Assembly (NCBI GenBank): GCA_018823415.1
Contig: JAHJIN010000234.1
Location: 1 to 64,000 of the forward strand
Direction: 5' to 3'
DNA length: 64,000 nt
Source of the DNA: Chloroflexota bacterium
GTDB lineage: Bacteria; Chloroflexota; JAHJIN01
In this document: positions 8,270 to 15,790 of the stretch, piece by piece
How positions within the stretch are numbered: the first letter of the stretch is position 1
Layout of the letters: every line of letters starts with the position of its first letter
Translations under genes and position numbers: made by a program
The notes under the pieces: generated by a model
What the model was told of the DNA's origin: nothing
Databases searched by the model: none
The model's input: only the letters and a program-made list of their open reading frames with translations

Positions 8270-8851
8270 TTGCGCATTGGCGTCCTGGCCCTGCAAGGGG
8301 CCTTTATCGAACACGAGCACATGCTGCGGCGGCTGGGTGCCGAGGCCGTGGAGGTGCGGCTGCCGGCGCACCTGGCCGGCCTGCACGGCCTGATCCTCCC
8401 CGGCGGCGAAAGCACCACCGTGGGCAAGCTGGCCGTGACCTATGGCCTGCTGGAGCCGCTGCAACAACTGGCCCGCGAGGGCTTGCCCATGTGGGGCACC
8501 TGCGCCGGCATGATCCTCCTGGCCCACGAGAGCGTGGATGGCATGCCCGGCCAGCCCCTCATCGGGGGAATGGACATCACGGTTCGGCGCAATGCCTTTG
8601 GCCGCCAGGTGGATAGCTTTGAGGCCGCCATCGACGTGCCGGTCCTGGGTCCGCCGCCTTTTCGCGCTATCTTTATCCGTGCACCGCTCATCGAAGCGGT
8701 GGGCGACGGCGTGAGCGTGTTGGCCTGTTTGCCCGACGAGGGCGGCGTGGCAGCCGCCCGGCAGGGCCACCTGCTGGCGACGGCCTTTCACCCGGAACTC
8801 ACCGATGACCCACGCTTTCACGCGTATTTCCTGACCATGTGCCAGCAGTAG
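8270..8851 (+). CDS. pdxT: Pyridoxal 5'-phosphate synthase, glutaminase subunit PdxT
   Basis: A 193-residue class I glutaminase that supplies ammonia to PdxS. It shows [12 protein letters not shown] at the N-terminus, the LPGGESTT oxyanion region at residues 43-50, the nucleophile C78 in GTCAGM, and the His-Glu pair in TAFHPELT near residue 174. The start is taken as TTG 8270, since homologues begin immediately before [10 protein letters not shown] longer frame starting at 8231 lies inside the GNAT gene. The ribosome site is weak, consistent with coupled translation. Confidence 0.95.
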   Translation: MRIGVLALQGAFIEHEHMLRRLGAEAVEVRLPAHLAGLHGLILPGGESTTVGKLAVTYGLLEPLQQLAREGLPMWGTCAGMILLAHESVDGMPGQPLIGGMDITVRRNAFGRQVDSFEAAIDVPVLGPPPFRAIFIRAPLIEAVGDGVSVLACLPDEGGVAAARQGHLLATAFHPELTDDPRFHAYFLTMCQQ

Positions 8852-8887
8852 GACAAATCAGCGATTTGTCCTCCAGGTGCAGAAACC

Positions 8888-9892
8888 ATGACGAATTCCG
8901 TCATCCGGCCCCTTCAGCCCGGCGACCTTTTGACCGGCCGGGGGCAACACAAGCGCGAACTCTTTTTCAGCCCCGATGGCCTGGCGGAGCAAGGCCAATC
9001 GCCCAGTTGGGCCACGTTCTTGCCCTGGGGCGCGCCCGGCTATGGCTTGGTCCACGAGTCGCTGACGCAGGTCTATGCCAGCGCGCGCGCGCGCCGTGAC
9101 AAATGGGACGTGGTGTACCTGGCCGGCCCGGCCCACCTGTCCGAAGCAGCCCTGTTCGACGCCTGGCGTCTGCTGCTGGAGCGACTGTGCCAGGAGGCCG
9201 GACGCAACGGCGTGCTGCGTGTTTTTGTCCGGCTCCCCGAGTCCGAGCACACCGATACGGTCGAGGTGTTTCGCCGGGCCGGATTCACGGTATACAGCCG
9301 CGAGCGGCTCTGGCGGCGCGAGGCCGGCACTGCTGTCGACATGCAACCGTGGGACCCACAAGCCGTAGACTTGCGCCCACAGCGCCGGAGCGATGCCTGG
9401 AACCTGCACAGCCTCTATCGGGACATGGCGCCCCCGCTGGTCCAGCAGGCCGAGGGCTTGACCAGCCGCGATTGGCGACCGCCGGCGCGCCGCTGGCTGG
9501 GGCAGGGTGCACGTGCCTACGTGCTGACCCTGGACGGAACGGTCAAGGCGCATTTCTGCGTGTATCAGGCTCTCCCCGAAGCGCGTCTGCGCCTGCTGGC
9601 ACACCCCGAGGCACGTGAGGTGCTGGAATCGCTCCTGACGACTGACCTGGTCATGCTGGATGTCGAGCCGGGCCGGTCGCTGCTGGCGCTGGTGCCGGAA
9701 TACGGCGGCTGGGTCGAAGCAAGCCTGGACCGGGCCGGGTTTCGCCCAGCCGGCGTACAGATCTTGCTGGTCAAGCACACCGTAGCCTGGGCGCGCGTCG
9801 CCGAGCCGCGCCGGCGGCCCGTGATGAAAGAGGTGCTCGAACCAGCGCCCACCACGCCGGCCGTCCCCGCCGCCAATGGAGAACGCGCATGA
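8888..9892 (+). CDS. GNAT-like protein of unknown function
   Basis: A 334-residue protein. Segments such as IRPLQPGDL at the start, VRLPESEHTDTVEVFRRAGFTVYSRE in the middle and RAYVLTLDGTVKAHFCVYQ later look like a degenerate double-GNAT fold. I do not recognise a clear acetyl-CoA loop. The C-terminus (after about residue 305) is proline/alanine-rich and probably disordered. The last codons overlap the MntA start (ATGA at 9889-9892), so the two are in one transcript. Possible link to cell-wall or aminoacyl transfer (FemX-like layout) is only a guess. Confidence 0.65.
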   Translation: MTNSVIRPLQPGDLLTGRGQHKRELFFSPDGLAEQGQSPSWATFLPWGAPGYGLVHESLTQVYASARARRDKWDVVYLAGPAHLSEAALFDAWRLLLERLCQEAGRNGVLRVFVRLPESEHTDTVEVFRRAGFTVYSRERLWRREAGTAVDMQPWDPQAVDLRPQRRSDAWNLHSLYRDMAPPLVQQAEGLTSRDWRPPARRWLGQGARAYVLTLDGTVKAHFCVYQALPEARLRLLAHPEAREVLESLLTTDLVMLDVEPGRSLLALVPEYGGWVEASLDRAGFRPAGVQILLVKHTVAWARVAEPRRRPVMKEVLEPAPTTPAVPAANGERA

Positions 9893-10308
9893 GCGAGCCG
9901 GCCTGGACCGACGTATGCCAACGCCATGGCATCTCGCTCGTGGTGCTCTTTGGCTCCCAGGCCACAGGGGCCACGCGCGCCGACAGCGACATGGACCTGG
10001 GCGTGCTGGTGGACAAGTACCCGTTAGAGCCAGAGCAAGAACTCGCGCTGATCCGCGATTTCGTGCATACCCTGCGTCGGGCCGACCTGGACGTGACCGT
10101 ATTGAACCATGCGGCCCCCCTGTTGTGCTACCACGTCGCCCGCGATGGCGTGCCCCTGTATGAGCGCGACCCACAAGCTTTTGCGCGCTATCGCTTTCGA
10201 GCCTGGAAGCGGTTCATCGACACGGCGCGGTTCCGGCGGCTCAAACAGGACTATATTGAGGCGTTCTTGCGAGGAGATAGTGATCATGCTCGACAAGTGG
10301 GCCATTGA
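9889..10308 (+). CDS. mntA: MntA-like nucleotidyltransferase antitoxin
   Basis: A 139-residue minimal nucleotidyltransferase. The family signature is clear: GS at 22-23, then DSDMD with D34 and D36, and a third carboxylate D68 in DLDVTVL. In type VII HEPN/MNT toxin-antitoxin pairs this enzyme blocks the HepT toxin by adding AMP to a tyrosine of its active-site motif. The HepT gene overlaps the 3' end by 23 bases. ATG 9889 is preceded by GGAG at seven bases. Confidence 0.88.
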   Translation: MSEPAWTDVCQRHGISLVVLFGSQATGATRADSDMDLGVLVDKYPLEPEQELALIRDFVHTLRRADLDVTVLNHAAPLLCYHVARDGVPLYERDPQAFARYRFRAWKRFIDTARFRRLKQDYIEAFLRGDSDHARQVGH

Positions 10309-10711
10309 GGAAAAGCTGACCCTCATGGTGGACTATTTGGCCGAGTTGCGGCAAATCGGCGCTTGTTCCTATCCGGAATTTCGCGGCGATTTCAGGATCA
10401 AGCGCACGACAGAACGGCTGATCCAACTCGTCGTCGAGTGCGCCACCGACATCAATGGGCTGCTCGTCACCGGCCTGGGACATACGCCCCCGCCGGACTA
10501 TTACTCGTCATTCGTCGAGCTGGGGCGACTGGGCGTGCTGTCGCCAGATTTCGCTGACGAATTGGCTCCCACCACGGCTATCAGGAACCGGCTGGTTCAC
10601 GAGTATGACACGGTCGATGAGCGCTTGATCTATGCCAGCGTGCAGCCCATCATCCAAGAATTCAGCCGTTATGTGCAACTGATCAATAGCTATTTGCAAG
10701 GACGGACCTAA
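10286..10711 (+). CDS. hepT: HepT-like HEPN RNase toxin
   Basis: A 141-residue HEPN-domain protein of the HepT (DUF86) family. The catalytic Rx4HxY motif is intact as RNRLVHEY, with R100, H105 and Y107. Y107 is the tyrosine that MntA-type enzymes AMPylate. Intact residues suggest the RNase is functional unless neutralised. ATG 10286 is chosen because GAGGAG (10271-10276) precedes it; longer frames run through mntA in the wrong frame. The next gene starts immediately after its stop, so the pair lies inside a longer transcript. Confidence 0.88.
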   Translation: MLDKWAIEEKLTLMVDYLAELRQIGACSYPEFRGDFRIKRTTERLIQLVVECATDINGLLVTGLGHTPPPDYYSSFVELGRLGVLSPDFADELAPTTAIRNRLVHEYDTVDERLIYASVQPIIQEFSRYVQLINSYLQGRT

Positions 10712-12322
10712 TTGGAACCTGACTTTTATCCAGACGACGAAACCCCGGCCGACGAGGCCGTGACCGTCAATGGCCCATTCAAGCGCATCACCGATGATCT
10801 GGAAGACCTGCTGATGGTGCTGCCCCCCCACATTCGCGCGGCCCTCGAATCTGAAGAAGAAGGCGAAAACCTGCTCGAAGTGGTGATGGACCTGGGCCGG
10901 ATGCCCGAGGCCCGCTTTTTGGATCGCGAGGTGGTCTTGTCAGACCGCGAAGTGGTGGCGGCTGACATTGACAGCGTGGTGGGGCGCATCGGCGACTTTA
11001 ACGATGACAACCGCGCCGGCATCGAGCGGACGCTGCATCGCGTGAGCGCCATTCGCAACCGCAAGTGCCTCATTGTGGGGCTGACGTGCCGGGTGGGCCG
11101 GGCCGTGTACGGCACCGTGGACATTATCCGCGACATCATCGAAAGCGGCCGGAGCATACTGCTGCTGGGCAAGCCCGGCATTGGCAAAACCACCATGCTG
11201 CGCGAGACGGCGCGCATCCTGGCCGAGCGCAAGCGCGTGGTCATCGTCGATACATCCAACGAGATCGCCGGCGACGGCGACATTCCACACCCGGCCATCG
11301 GGCGCGCCCGGCGCATGCAGGTGATCACGCCGGCCCTCCAGCACGCCGTCATGATCGAGGCGGTAGAGAACCACATGCCCGAGGTCATTGTCATCGACGA
11401 GATTGGCACCGAGTTGGAAGCCGCCGCCGCCCGCACCATCGCCGAGCGCGGCGTGCAACTGGTGGGCACTGCGCACGGCAATACCCTGGAAAACGTGATG
11501 CTCAACCCCACTCTGGCCGACCTGGTGGGCGGTATTCAGGCGGTGACGTTGAGCGACGAGGTCGCCCGACAGCGCGGCACGCAAAAGACCGTGCTGGAAC
11601 GCAAGGCCCCACCCACGTTCGACGTGGTCATCGAGATCCTGGACTGGGACCGGCTGTCCATTCATCACGACGTGGCCCGGGCCGTGGACAGTATCCTGCG
11701 CGGCCAGCCCATCGCCGCCGAGATTCGCTACCGCGACGAGGACACCGGCGAGGTGCTCACCGAGCGCGCCGAGCTACCGGTCGAGGTCACGGCCGGCCCG
11801 GCCGAGCCCCGGCCCGCACGCGAGGCGTCTCCCGGCCGCACCCTGCAACGCCTGCGCGTCTATCCTTTTGGCGTGAGCCAGAATCGGCTGGAGCAGGCGG
11901 CCCACAACCTGAACGTGCCGGTGCAGGTGGTGCGTGACCTGGATCAGGCCAGTGCCGTGCTGACCTCGCGGGCCTATTATCGCAAACGGCCCAAGGCCCT
12001 GCGCATCGCCGAGGCCCGGGGCATCGCCGTGTATGTGCTGCGCAGCAATACCCAGTTGCAGATGGAGCAATTCCTGGCCGATCTGTACCAGTTGGAGGCC
12101 CAGCCGGACCCGGTGGGCGTGGCCCTGGAAGAGGCCCAGCAGGCCATCACGCAGGTGTTGGGCGGTGGTCGGTCCATCGAGCTGGCCCCGCAAAACGCCT
12201 ACGTTCGCCGGCTCCAACACCAGTTGGCCGAGCAGTACCACGTGGGCAGCCGTAGCCGGGGCAAAGAGCCCAAGCGCCGGGTCAAGATCTATGCCCACGA
12301 CGAGGCCCAGCGTGACGAATAG
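10712..12322 (+). CDS. R3H domain ATPase (Ycf45/SpoIIIAA-like)
   Basis: A 536-residue protein. The central AAA/SpoIIIAA-like ATPase has Walker A GKPGIGKT at residues 153-160 and Walker [12 protein letters not shown] near 222-232, followed by [13 protein letters not shown]. This core matches plastid/cyanobacterial Ycf45 and the sporulation ATPase SpoIIIAA. The C-terminal 45 residues ([17 protein letters not shown]...RRVKIY) form an R3H nucleic-acid-binding domain. A role in RNA or single-stranded DNA handling is inferred. The start is TTG at 10712, directly after the hepT stop, with AAGGA upstream. Its last 11 bases overlap tmk. Confidence 0.85.
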   Translation: MEPDFYPDDETPADEAVTVNGPFKRITDDLEDLLMVLPPHIRAALESEEEGENLLEVVMDLGRMPEARFLDREVVLSDREVVAADIDSVVGRIGDFNDDNRAGIERTLHRVSAIRNRKCLIVGLTCRVGRAVYGTVDIIRDIIESGRSILLLGKPGIGKTTMLRETARILAERKRVVIVDTSNEIAGDGDIPHPAIGRARRMQVITPALQHAVMIEAVENHMPEVIVIDEIGTELEAAAARTIAERGVQLVGTAHGNTLENVMLNPTLADLVGGIQAVTLSDEVARQRGTQKTVLERKAPPTFDVVIEILDWDRLSIHHDVARAVDSILRGQPIAAEIRYRDEDTGEVLTERAELPVEVTAGPAEPRPAREASPGRTLQRLRVYPFGVSQNRLEQAAHNLNVPVQVVRDLDQASAVLTSRAYYRKRPKALRIAEARGIAVYVLRSNTQLQMEQFLADLYQLEAQPDPVGVALEEAQQAITQVLGGGRSIELAPQNAYVRRLQHQLAEQYHVGSRSRGKEPKRRVKIYAHDEAQRDE

Positions 12323-13016
12323 CTGCAGCCAGGGCTTTTTCATCACCTTTGAGGGGCCAGAGGGCTGCGGCAAGACCACCCAGACCCAGGTGTTGGCGCA
12401 ACGCCTGCGCGAACTGGGCCACGTAGTGACGCTTACCCGCGAGCCCGGCGGCACCGTCCTGGGCGAGCGCGTCCGCCAGCTCCTTTTGCACGCGATAGAC
12501 GTGCCGCTGGCGCCCCGGGCCGAGGCCCTGCTGTTTGCCGCGTCGCGGGCCCAGTTTGTGGAGGAGGCCATCAGACCGCCCCTGGCTGCCGGCGAGGTGG
12601 TGCTCTGTGACCGCTATGCCGATTCCACCCTGGCCTACCAGGGCTATGGGCGCGATCTGGACCGACGAGCGCTGCGCGAGGTACTGGATTTTGCCACCGG
12701 CGGCCTGACGCCGGACCTGACCCTGCTCCTGGACCTGCCGGCCGAGGAGGGCCTGCGCCGCAAGTTGCAGGCCCTGGTGCCCGGCGAGATGCCCAACTGG
12801 GATCGGTTCGAGCAGCAAGACATGGACTTTCACCGCCGCGTGCGCGAGGGTTATCGGCAATTGGCAGCCGCCGGCGGTCGCTGGGTGGTGGTAGACGCCA
12901 CTCAGCCGGTCCCGGACGTAGAACGCTACATCTGGCAGGTTGTGACCCAGGCATTAGGCAATTCCAAGAGAATAATGATCCCAGTTGAACCTCAGACCAA
13001 TTGCGGTTGGGTGTAG
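12312..13016 (+). CDS. tmk: Thymidylate kinase
   Basis: A 234-residue thymidylate kinase that makes dTDP from dTMP and ATP. P-loop [11 protein letters not shown] is at residues 14-24, TREPGGT is the dTMP-binding signature, [12 protein letters not shown] the DR(Y/F) motif, and the lid follows at [12 protein letters not shown] 12312 gives [15 protein letters not shown], the usual spacing to the P-loop. The last 18 residues (after VVTQALG) are not family sequence. The tmk-darA order is the same as tmk-yaaQ in Bacillus. Confidence 0.95.
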   Translation: MTNSCSQGFFITFEGPEGCGKTTQTQVLAQRLRELGHVVTLTREPGGTVLGERVRQLLLHAIDVPLAPRAEALLFAASRAQFVEEAIRPPLAAGEVVLCDRYADSTLAYQGYGRDLDRRALREVLDFATGGLTPDLTLLLDLPAEEGLRRKLQALVPGEMPNWDRFEQQDMDFHRRVREGYRQLAAAGGRWVVVDATQPVPDVERYIWQVVTQALGNSKRIMIPVEPQTNCGWV

Positions 13017-13165
13017 TTGATGTATTTCACGGGAATTGCGGCAACTGCGTTGCTTGGCTTTTCCTCCCAACTGGCAAGCATTTTCTGCCAGAACTGGTTA
13101 TTCGCTGGCAAATCTTGGGATCATTTAAAAACTGGAAAAGCCTTAGCCCGCAAGGAGGTGCGCCC

Positions 13166-13495
13166 ATGAGACTCGTCGTCGCCATTATGCAAGAAGAAGA
13201 CGCGGATCCGTTGCTGGACGACCTGATGAACGCCGGCTATCGCGCCACCATCATCAGTACCACCGGGGGCTTTTTGCGGGAAGGCAATGCCACCGTGCTG
13301 GTGGGCGTAGAGCGTGACAAGGTACCCGATGTGATGCAGATCATTCAGAACAATTGCGCGGCGCGCAAGCAATACGTCACGCCGCTGCCGCCCATCATGG
13401 AGCCGGGCGAGTTCTATGTCCCGCAACCCGTGGAGGTACAGGTGGGCGGCGCCACGGTCTTTGTGCTGGTCGTGGACGAATTCAAGCGCCTGTAA
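13166..13495 (+). CDS. darA: Cyclic-di-AMP receptor DarA (PII-like, YaaQ family)
   Basis: A 109-residue PII-like protein. MRLVVAIMQEEDADPLLDDL, STTGGFLREGNATVLVGVE and the C-terminal GGATVFVLVVDEFKRL are the family hallmarks. The trimer binds the second messenger c-di-AMP in the cytoplasm; its partner is generally unknown. AAGGAGGT (13152-13159) six bases before the ATG is the best ribosome site in this operon, suggesting high expression. The 149 bases between tmk and this gene hold no other feature that I can see. Confidence 0.93.
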   Translation: MRLVVAIMQEEDADPLLDDLMNAGYRATIISTTGGFLREGNATVLVGVERDKVPDVMQIIQNNCAARKQYVTPLPPIMEPGEFYVPQPVEVQVGGATVFVLVVDEFKRL

Positions 13496-13550
13496 GATCA
13501 GTAACTCGGGTTCTGGTGACTCGGAAAACGGGGTTTCCTGGGAGGCAAAA

Positions 13551-14090
13551 TTGCGCAAGATCAGCGATTTCATGACCCGGGGCGTGGCTTCGGCGCCGCC
13601 CGGCACGCCGTTGGGCGAGGCCGTTGCCAAGATGCTGGACCAGGACGTGGGCAGCGTGATCATTGTGGACGGTCCGCGTGATCCCCGGGGTATCCTCACG
13701 CGCGACCTGACCATGCGCGCCATCCTGGAGCGGCCCGACGTGGCTAGCCTCCCGGTGGGCGAACTGGACCTGGCCCCGGTGCAGGTGGTGTCGCCCGAGG
13801 CCGACGTGCGCGAAGGCGTGGACCTGATCTTGCAGCCCGAAGGGTCGCGCCACGTGGTGGTGGTGGGCGAGGTGGGCGTGGAGGGGATATTTACGCCGGC
13901 CAACGCCTTTGAGGCAGTGGCGACGGGTGCCTTGCCCGACGTGCCGCCGCTGGCCCGGTCGCGGGCATTGGGTGGCGCGGCCCTGGCCCGGCACTCGGGC
14001 GAAACCGCCGCCATCCCCCGGGGCCGCCGGCCGGTCAGCTCCCTGTCTGATGAACCCACATTCGCCCGGCCCCGGCCGGCCCACGAGTAG
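13551..14090 (+). CDS. CBS-domain protein
   Basis: A 179-residue protein with a pair of CBS motifs: [26 protein letters not shown]...[19 protein letters not shown], then [22 protein letters not shown]...[18 protein letters not shown] pairs bind adenosine-containing ligands (AMP, ATP, SAM, c-di-AMP). The position next to the c-di-AMP receptor darA makes a nucleotide-sensing role attractive, but this is inference. The start is TTG 13551, backed by GGGAGG five bases upstream. The C-terminal 40 residues are Pro/Ala/Arg-rich and probably disordered. Confidence 0.82.
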   Translation: MRKISDFMTRGVASAPPGTPLGEAVAKMLDQDVGSVIIVDGPRDPRGILTRDLTMRAILERPDVASLPVGELDLAPVQVVSPEADVREGVDLILQPEGSRHVVVVGEVGVEGIFTPANAFEAVATGALPDVPPLARSRALGGAALARHSGETAAIPRGRRPVSSLSDEPTFARPRPAHE

Positions 14091-14092
14091 CC

Positions 14093-14668
14093 ATGCCCGG
14101 CCAGCTCCCGCAGGTGGTCATCTATACCGACGGCGCGTGCCTGGGCAACCCCGGCCCCGGCGGCTATGGCGTGGTGTTGCTTCATGGCGATGGCCGCGGC
14201 GACCGCCGCAAAGAGCTGTCTGGCGGTTACCGGCGGACGACGAACAATCGCATGGAGCTGCTGGCCGCCATCGTGGGCTTGCAGGCGCTCAACGCCCCCT
14301 GCGCCGTGACCCTGCACACCGACTCGCGCTACCTGGTGGACGCCGTCACCAAGGGCTGGGCCAAGCGCTGGCGCGCCAACGACTGGATGCGCAACAAGCG
14401 AGAGCCGGCCCTCAACCCGGACCTGTGGACGCAACTGCTGGACCTGTGTGCCGCCCCCAGGGGCCACGAAGTCCGGTTCGTGTGGGTGCGGGGACATGCC
14501 GGCGACCCGGAGAACGAGCGCTGCGACGAACTGGCGCAACAAGCCGCCCGGGGCCGCAACCTGCCGGCCGATGAGGGCTACGAGCGCAGCGCGTGCCCGG
14601 GTGTTTCGCAAAAACATCTTCCCGAAAGCTCCGAGCTTTCGGGAAGATTGGACGAGAGATTTCTTTAG
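14093..14668 (+). CDS. rnhA: Ribonuclease HI
   Basis: A 191-residue RNase HI, which cuts the RNA of RNA-DNA hybrids. The carboxylates D13 ([11 protein letters not shown]), E55 ([10 protein letters not shown]), D77 (LHTDSRY) and D145 (NERCDELA) are present, with H135 in VRGHAG. The usual protein ends near residue 155-160. The extra tail is partly encoded by a perfect 15-bp hairpin (14616-14648), which looks like a later insertion. It starts two bases after the CBS gene stop. Confidence 0.94.
   Translation: MPGQLPQVVIYTDGACLGNPGPGGYGVVLLHGDGRGDRRKELSGGYRRTTNNRMELLAAIVGLQALNAPCAVTLHTDSRYLVDAVTKGWAKRWRANDWMRNKREPALNPDLWTQLLDLCAAPRGHEVRFVWVRGHAGDPENERCDELAQQAARGRNLPADEGYERSACPGVSQKHLPESSELSGRLDERFL
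14616..14648. repeat. Perfect 15-bp hairpin inside the 3' end of rnhA
   Basis: ATCTTCCCGAAAGCT, a three-base loop CCG, then its exact reverse complement. No T-run follows, so it is not a textbook terminator. It encodes part of the C-terminal tail of rnhA and resembles the CTTCCCG-type palindrome at 39747-39796. Confidence 0.85.
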
Positions 14669-15595
14669 ATGAGGAGACCAACCAAGTCAATGCATCAATT
14701 CAAGTTTTGGATCCTGGCCCATTTCACCCCGGCCCTGGTGCTGGTGGGCGCGCACGCACTGCTGGCGGCGTATTTTCTCCCGCTGGATGCCTTCTGGATG
14801 GGGCATTGGGCGGCCATGCCGGACCTGTTCAAGCCGTTCGCGTTGCTGGCGCCGGCCGCACTCATTGGCCTGCTCACGCTGATCCTGAACCCGGCCCTGC
14901 TGACTCTGGCAGGCGGATTCGTGGGCGACCGCATTTGGCCCCTGGGGCGCTTGCGGCAGCGGGCGCAGGTGCGCTATGCGGCCCGGCTCGCCCGCATTGT
15001 CGCCATTGACGAGGAACTGGCCAAGAGCGGCAGCAACTGGGGCCTGGAGCAAGAGGCCGACGAGCTGGCGTATACCAACCGGCTGCTGTACCCGCCCCGC
15101 GAGATGGACGTGGTTCGCAACGCCCTGGGCAACGCGCTGCGCGCCGTCGAGCATTACCCGGCGCAGATGTATGGCATGCACCATCGCATCCTGTGGCCCC
15201 GGTTGTGGGCCGTGGTCCCGCCGGAGCACGCGGCGGCCGTGGGGCAGGCCCGGGCCATCCTGGACCTGGAGGTGAACCTGACGCTCGTGGGCGTGCTGCT
15301 GGGGCTGGACGTGGCGCTGTTGACCTGGCAGACGCAGCGGCCGGAGCTACTCCTAGGCGCGCTGCTGGCCGGTGCGCTGGCGTACGCCGCCTATCGCCTG
15401 GCGGTGCCGGCGGCCATCGCCTGGGGCCAGCAGGTCAAGACGACCTATGATCTGTATCGCCGCGACCTGCTGGTGCAGATGGAGCTGGTCCCGCCGCCCA
15501 CCCTGGCGGAGGAAACGGCCCTGTGGGTGCGGCTGTCCCAGTTCATGATGTACTGGGAAGAGACCGATTTGCACTTTGACGAGGATCTGTTGTAA
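14669..15595 (+). CDS. Membrane protein of unknown function
   Basis: A 308-residue protein with two N-terminal membrane segments (about residues 14-37 and 56-84), a soluble middle, and two more near residues 208-260. The middle contains GLEQEADELAYTNRLLYPPREMDVVRNALGNALRA. This and the phrase RTWGLEQ-like ordering around conserved Tyr/Asp residues are not known to me. ATG 14669 follows the rnhA stop directly; ATG 14690 is an in-frame alternative with GAGGAG upstream. A strong terminator follows 65 bases after the stop. Confidence 0.7.
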   Translation: MRRPTKSMHQFKFWILAHFTPALVLVGAHALLAAYFLPLDAFWMGHWAAMPDLFKPFALLAPAALIGLLTLILNPALLTLAGGFVGDRIWPLGRLRQRAQVRYAARLARIVAIDEELAKSGSNWGLEQEADELAYTNRLLYPPREMDVVRNALGNALRAVEHYPAQMYGMHHRILWPRLWAVVPPEHAAAVGQARAILDLEVNLTLVGVLLGLDVALLTWQTQRPELLLGALLAGALAYAAYRLAVPAAIAWGQQVKTTYDLYRRDLLVQMELVPPPTLAEETALWVRLSQFMMYWEETDLHFDEDLL

Positions 15596-15604
15596 CGGCT
15601 CATC

Positions 15605-15637
15605 CCCCCGCAGATTTCACCCAAACCTGCGGGAGGG
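15605..15637. repeat. GC-rich palindrome, copy 1
   Basis: CCCGCAGATTT ... AAACCTGCGGG forms an 11-bp stem with one mismatch and C/G-rich flanks. It is related in sequence to the palindrome at 15751-15783. Confidence 0.75.
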
Positions 15638-15660
15638 TAGGCTGTCGGATGAGACAGCAA

Positions 15661-15690
15661 AACCCCCGGCGCCCAACGGCGTCGGGGGTT
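15661..15690. terminator. Bidirectional rho-independent terminator
   Basis: AACCCCCGGCGCC - CAAC - GGCGTCGGGGGTT is a 13-bp stem with one G-T pair. It is followed by CTTTTG on the plus strand and preceded by CAAAA, giving a T-run on the minus strand too. It sits between the converging plus-strand operon and minus-strand glycosyltransferase run, so it can end both. Confidence 0.88.
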
Positions 15691-15750
15691 CTTTTGCGCC
15701 TGGCGCTTACAAAAGTCGGCGCAACCCCACCTCGTCGCCCGCCATGGCCC

Positions 15751-15783
15751 CCTCCCGCAGGTTCCGCCCAAACCGGCGGGAGG
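15751..15783. repeat. GC-rich palindrome, copy 2
   Basis: CCTCCCGCAGGTT - loop - AACCGGCGGGAGG, a 13-bp stem with one mismatch. Copy 1 shares the CCAAACC-GCGGGAGG arm, so both probably belong to one dispersed palindrome family. Confidence 0.75.
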
Positions 15784-15790
15784 CTGGTTG

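Noticed and set aside
9889-10711. Mobile-element boundaries around the toxin-antitoxin pair
   Set aside because: No inverted or direct repeats are visible at either edge, and the overlaps with neighbours argue against recent insertion.
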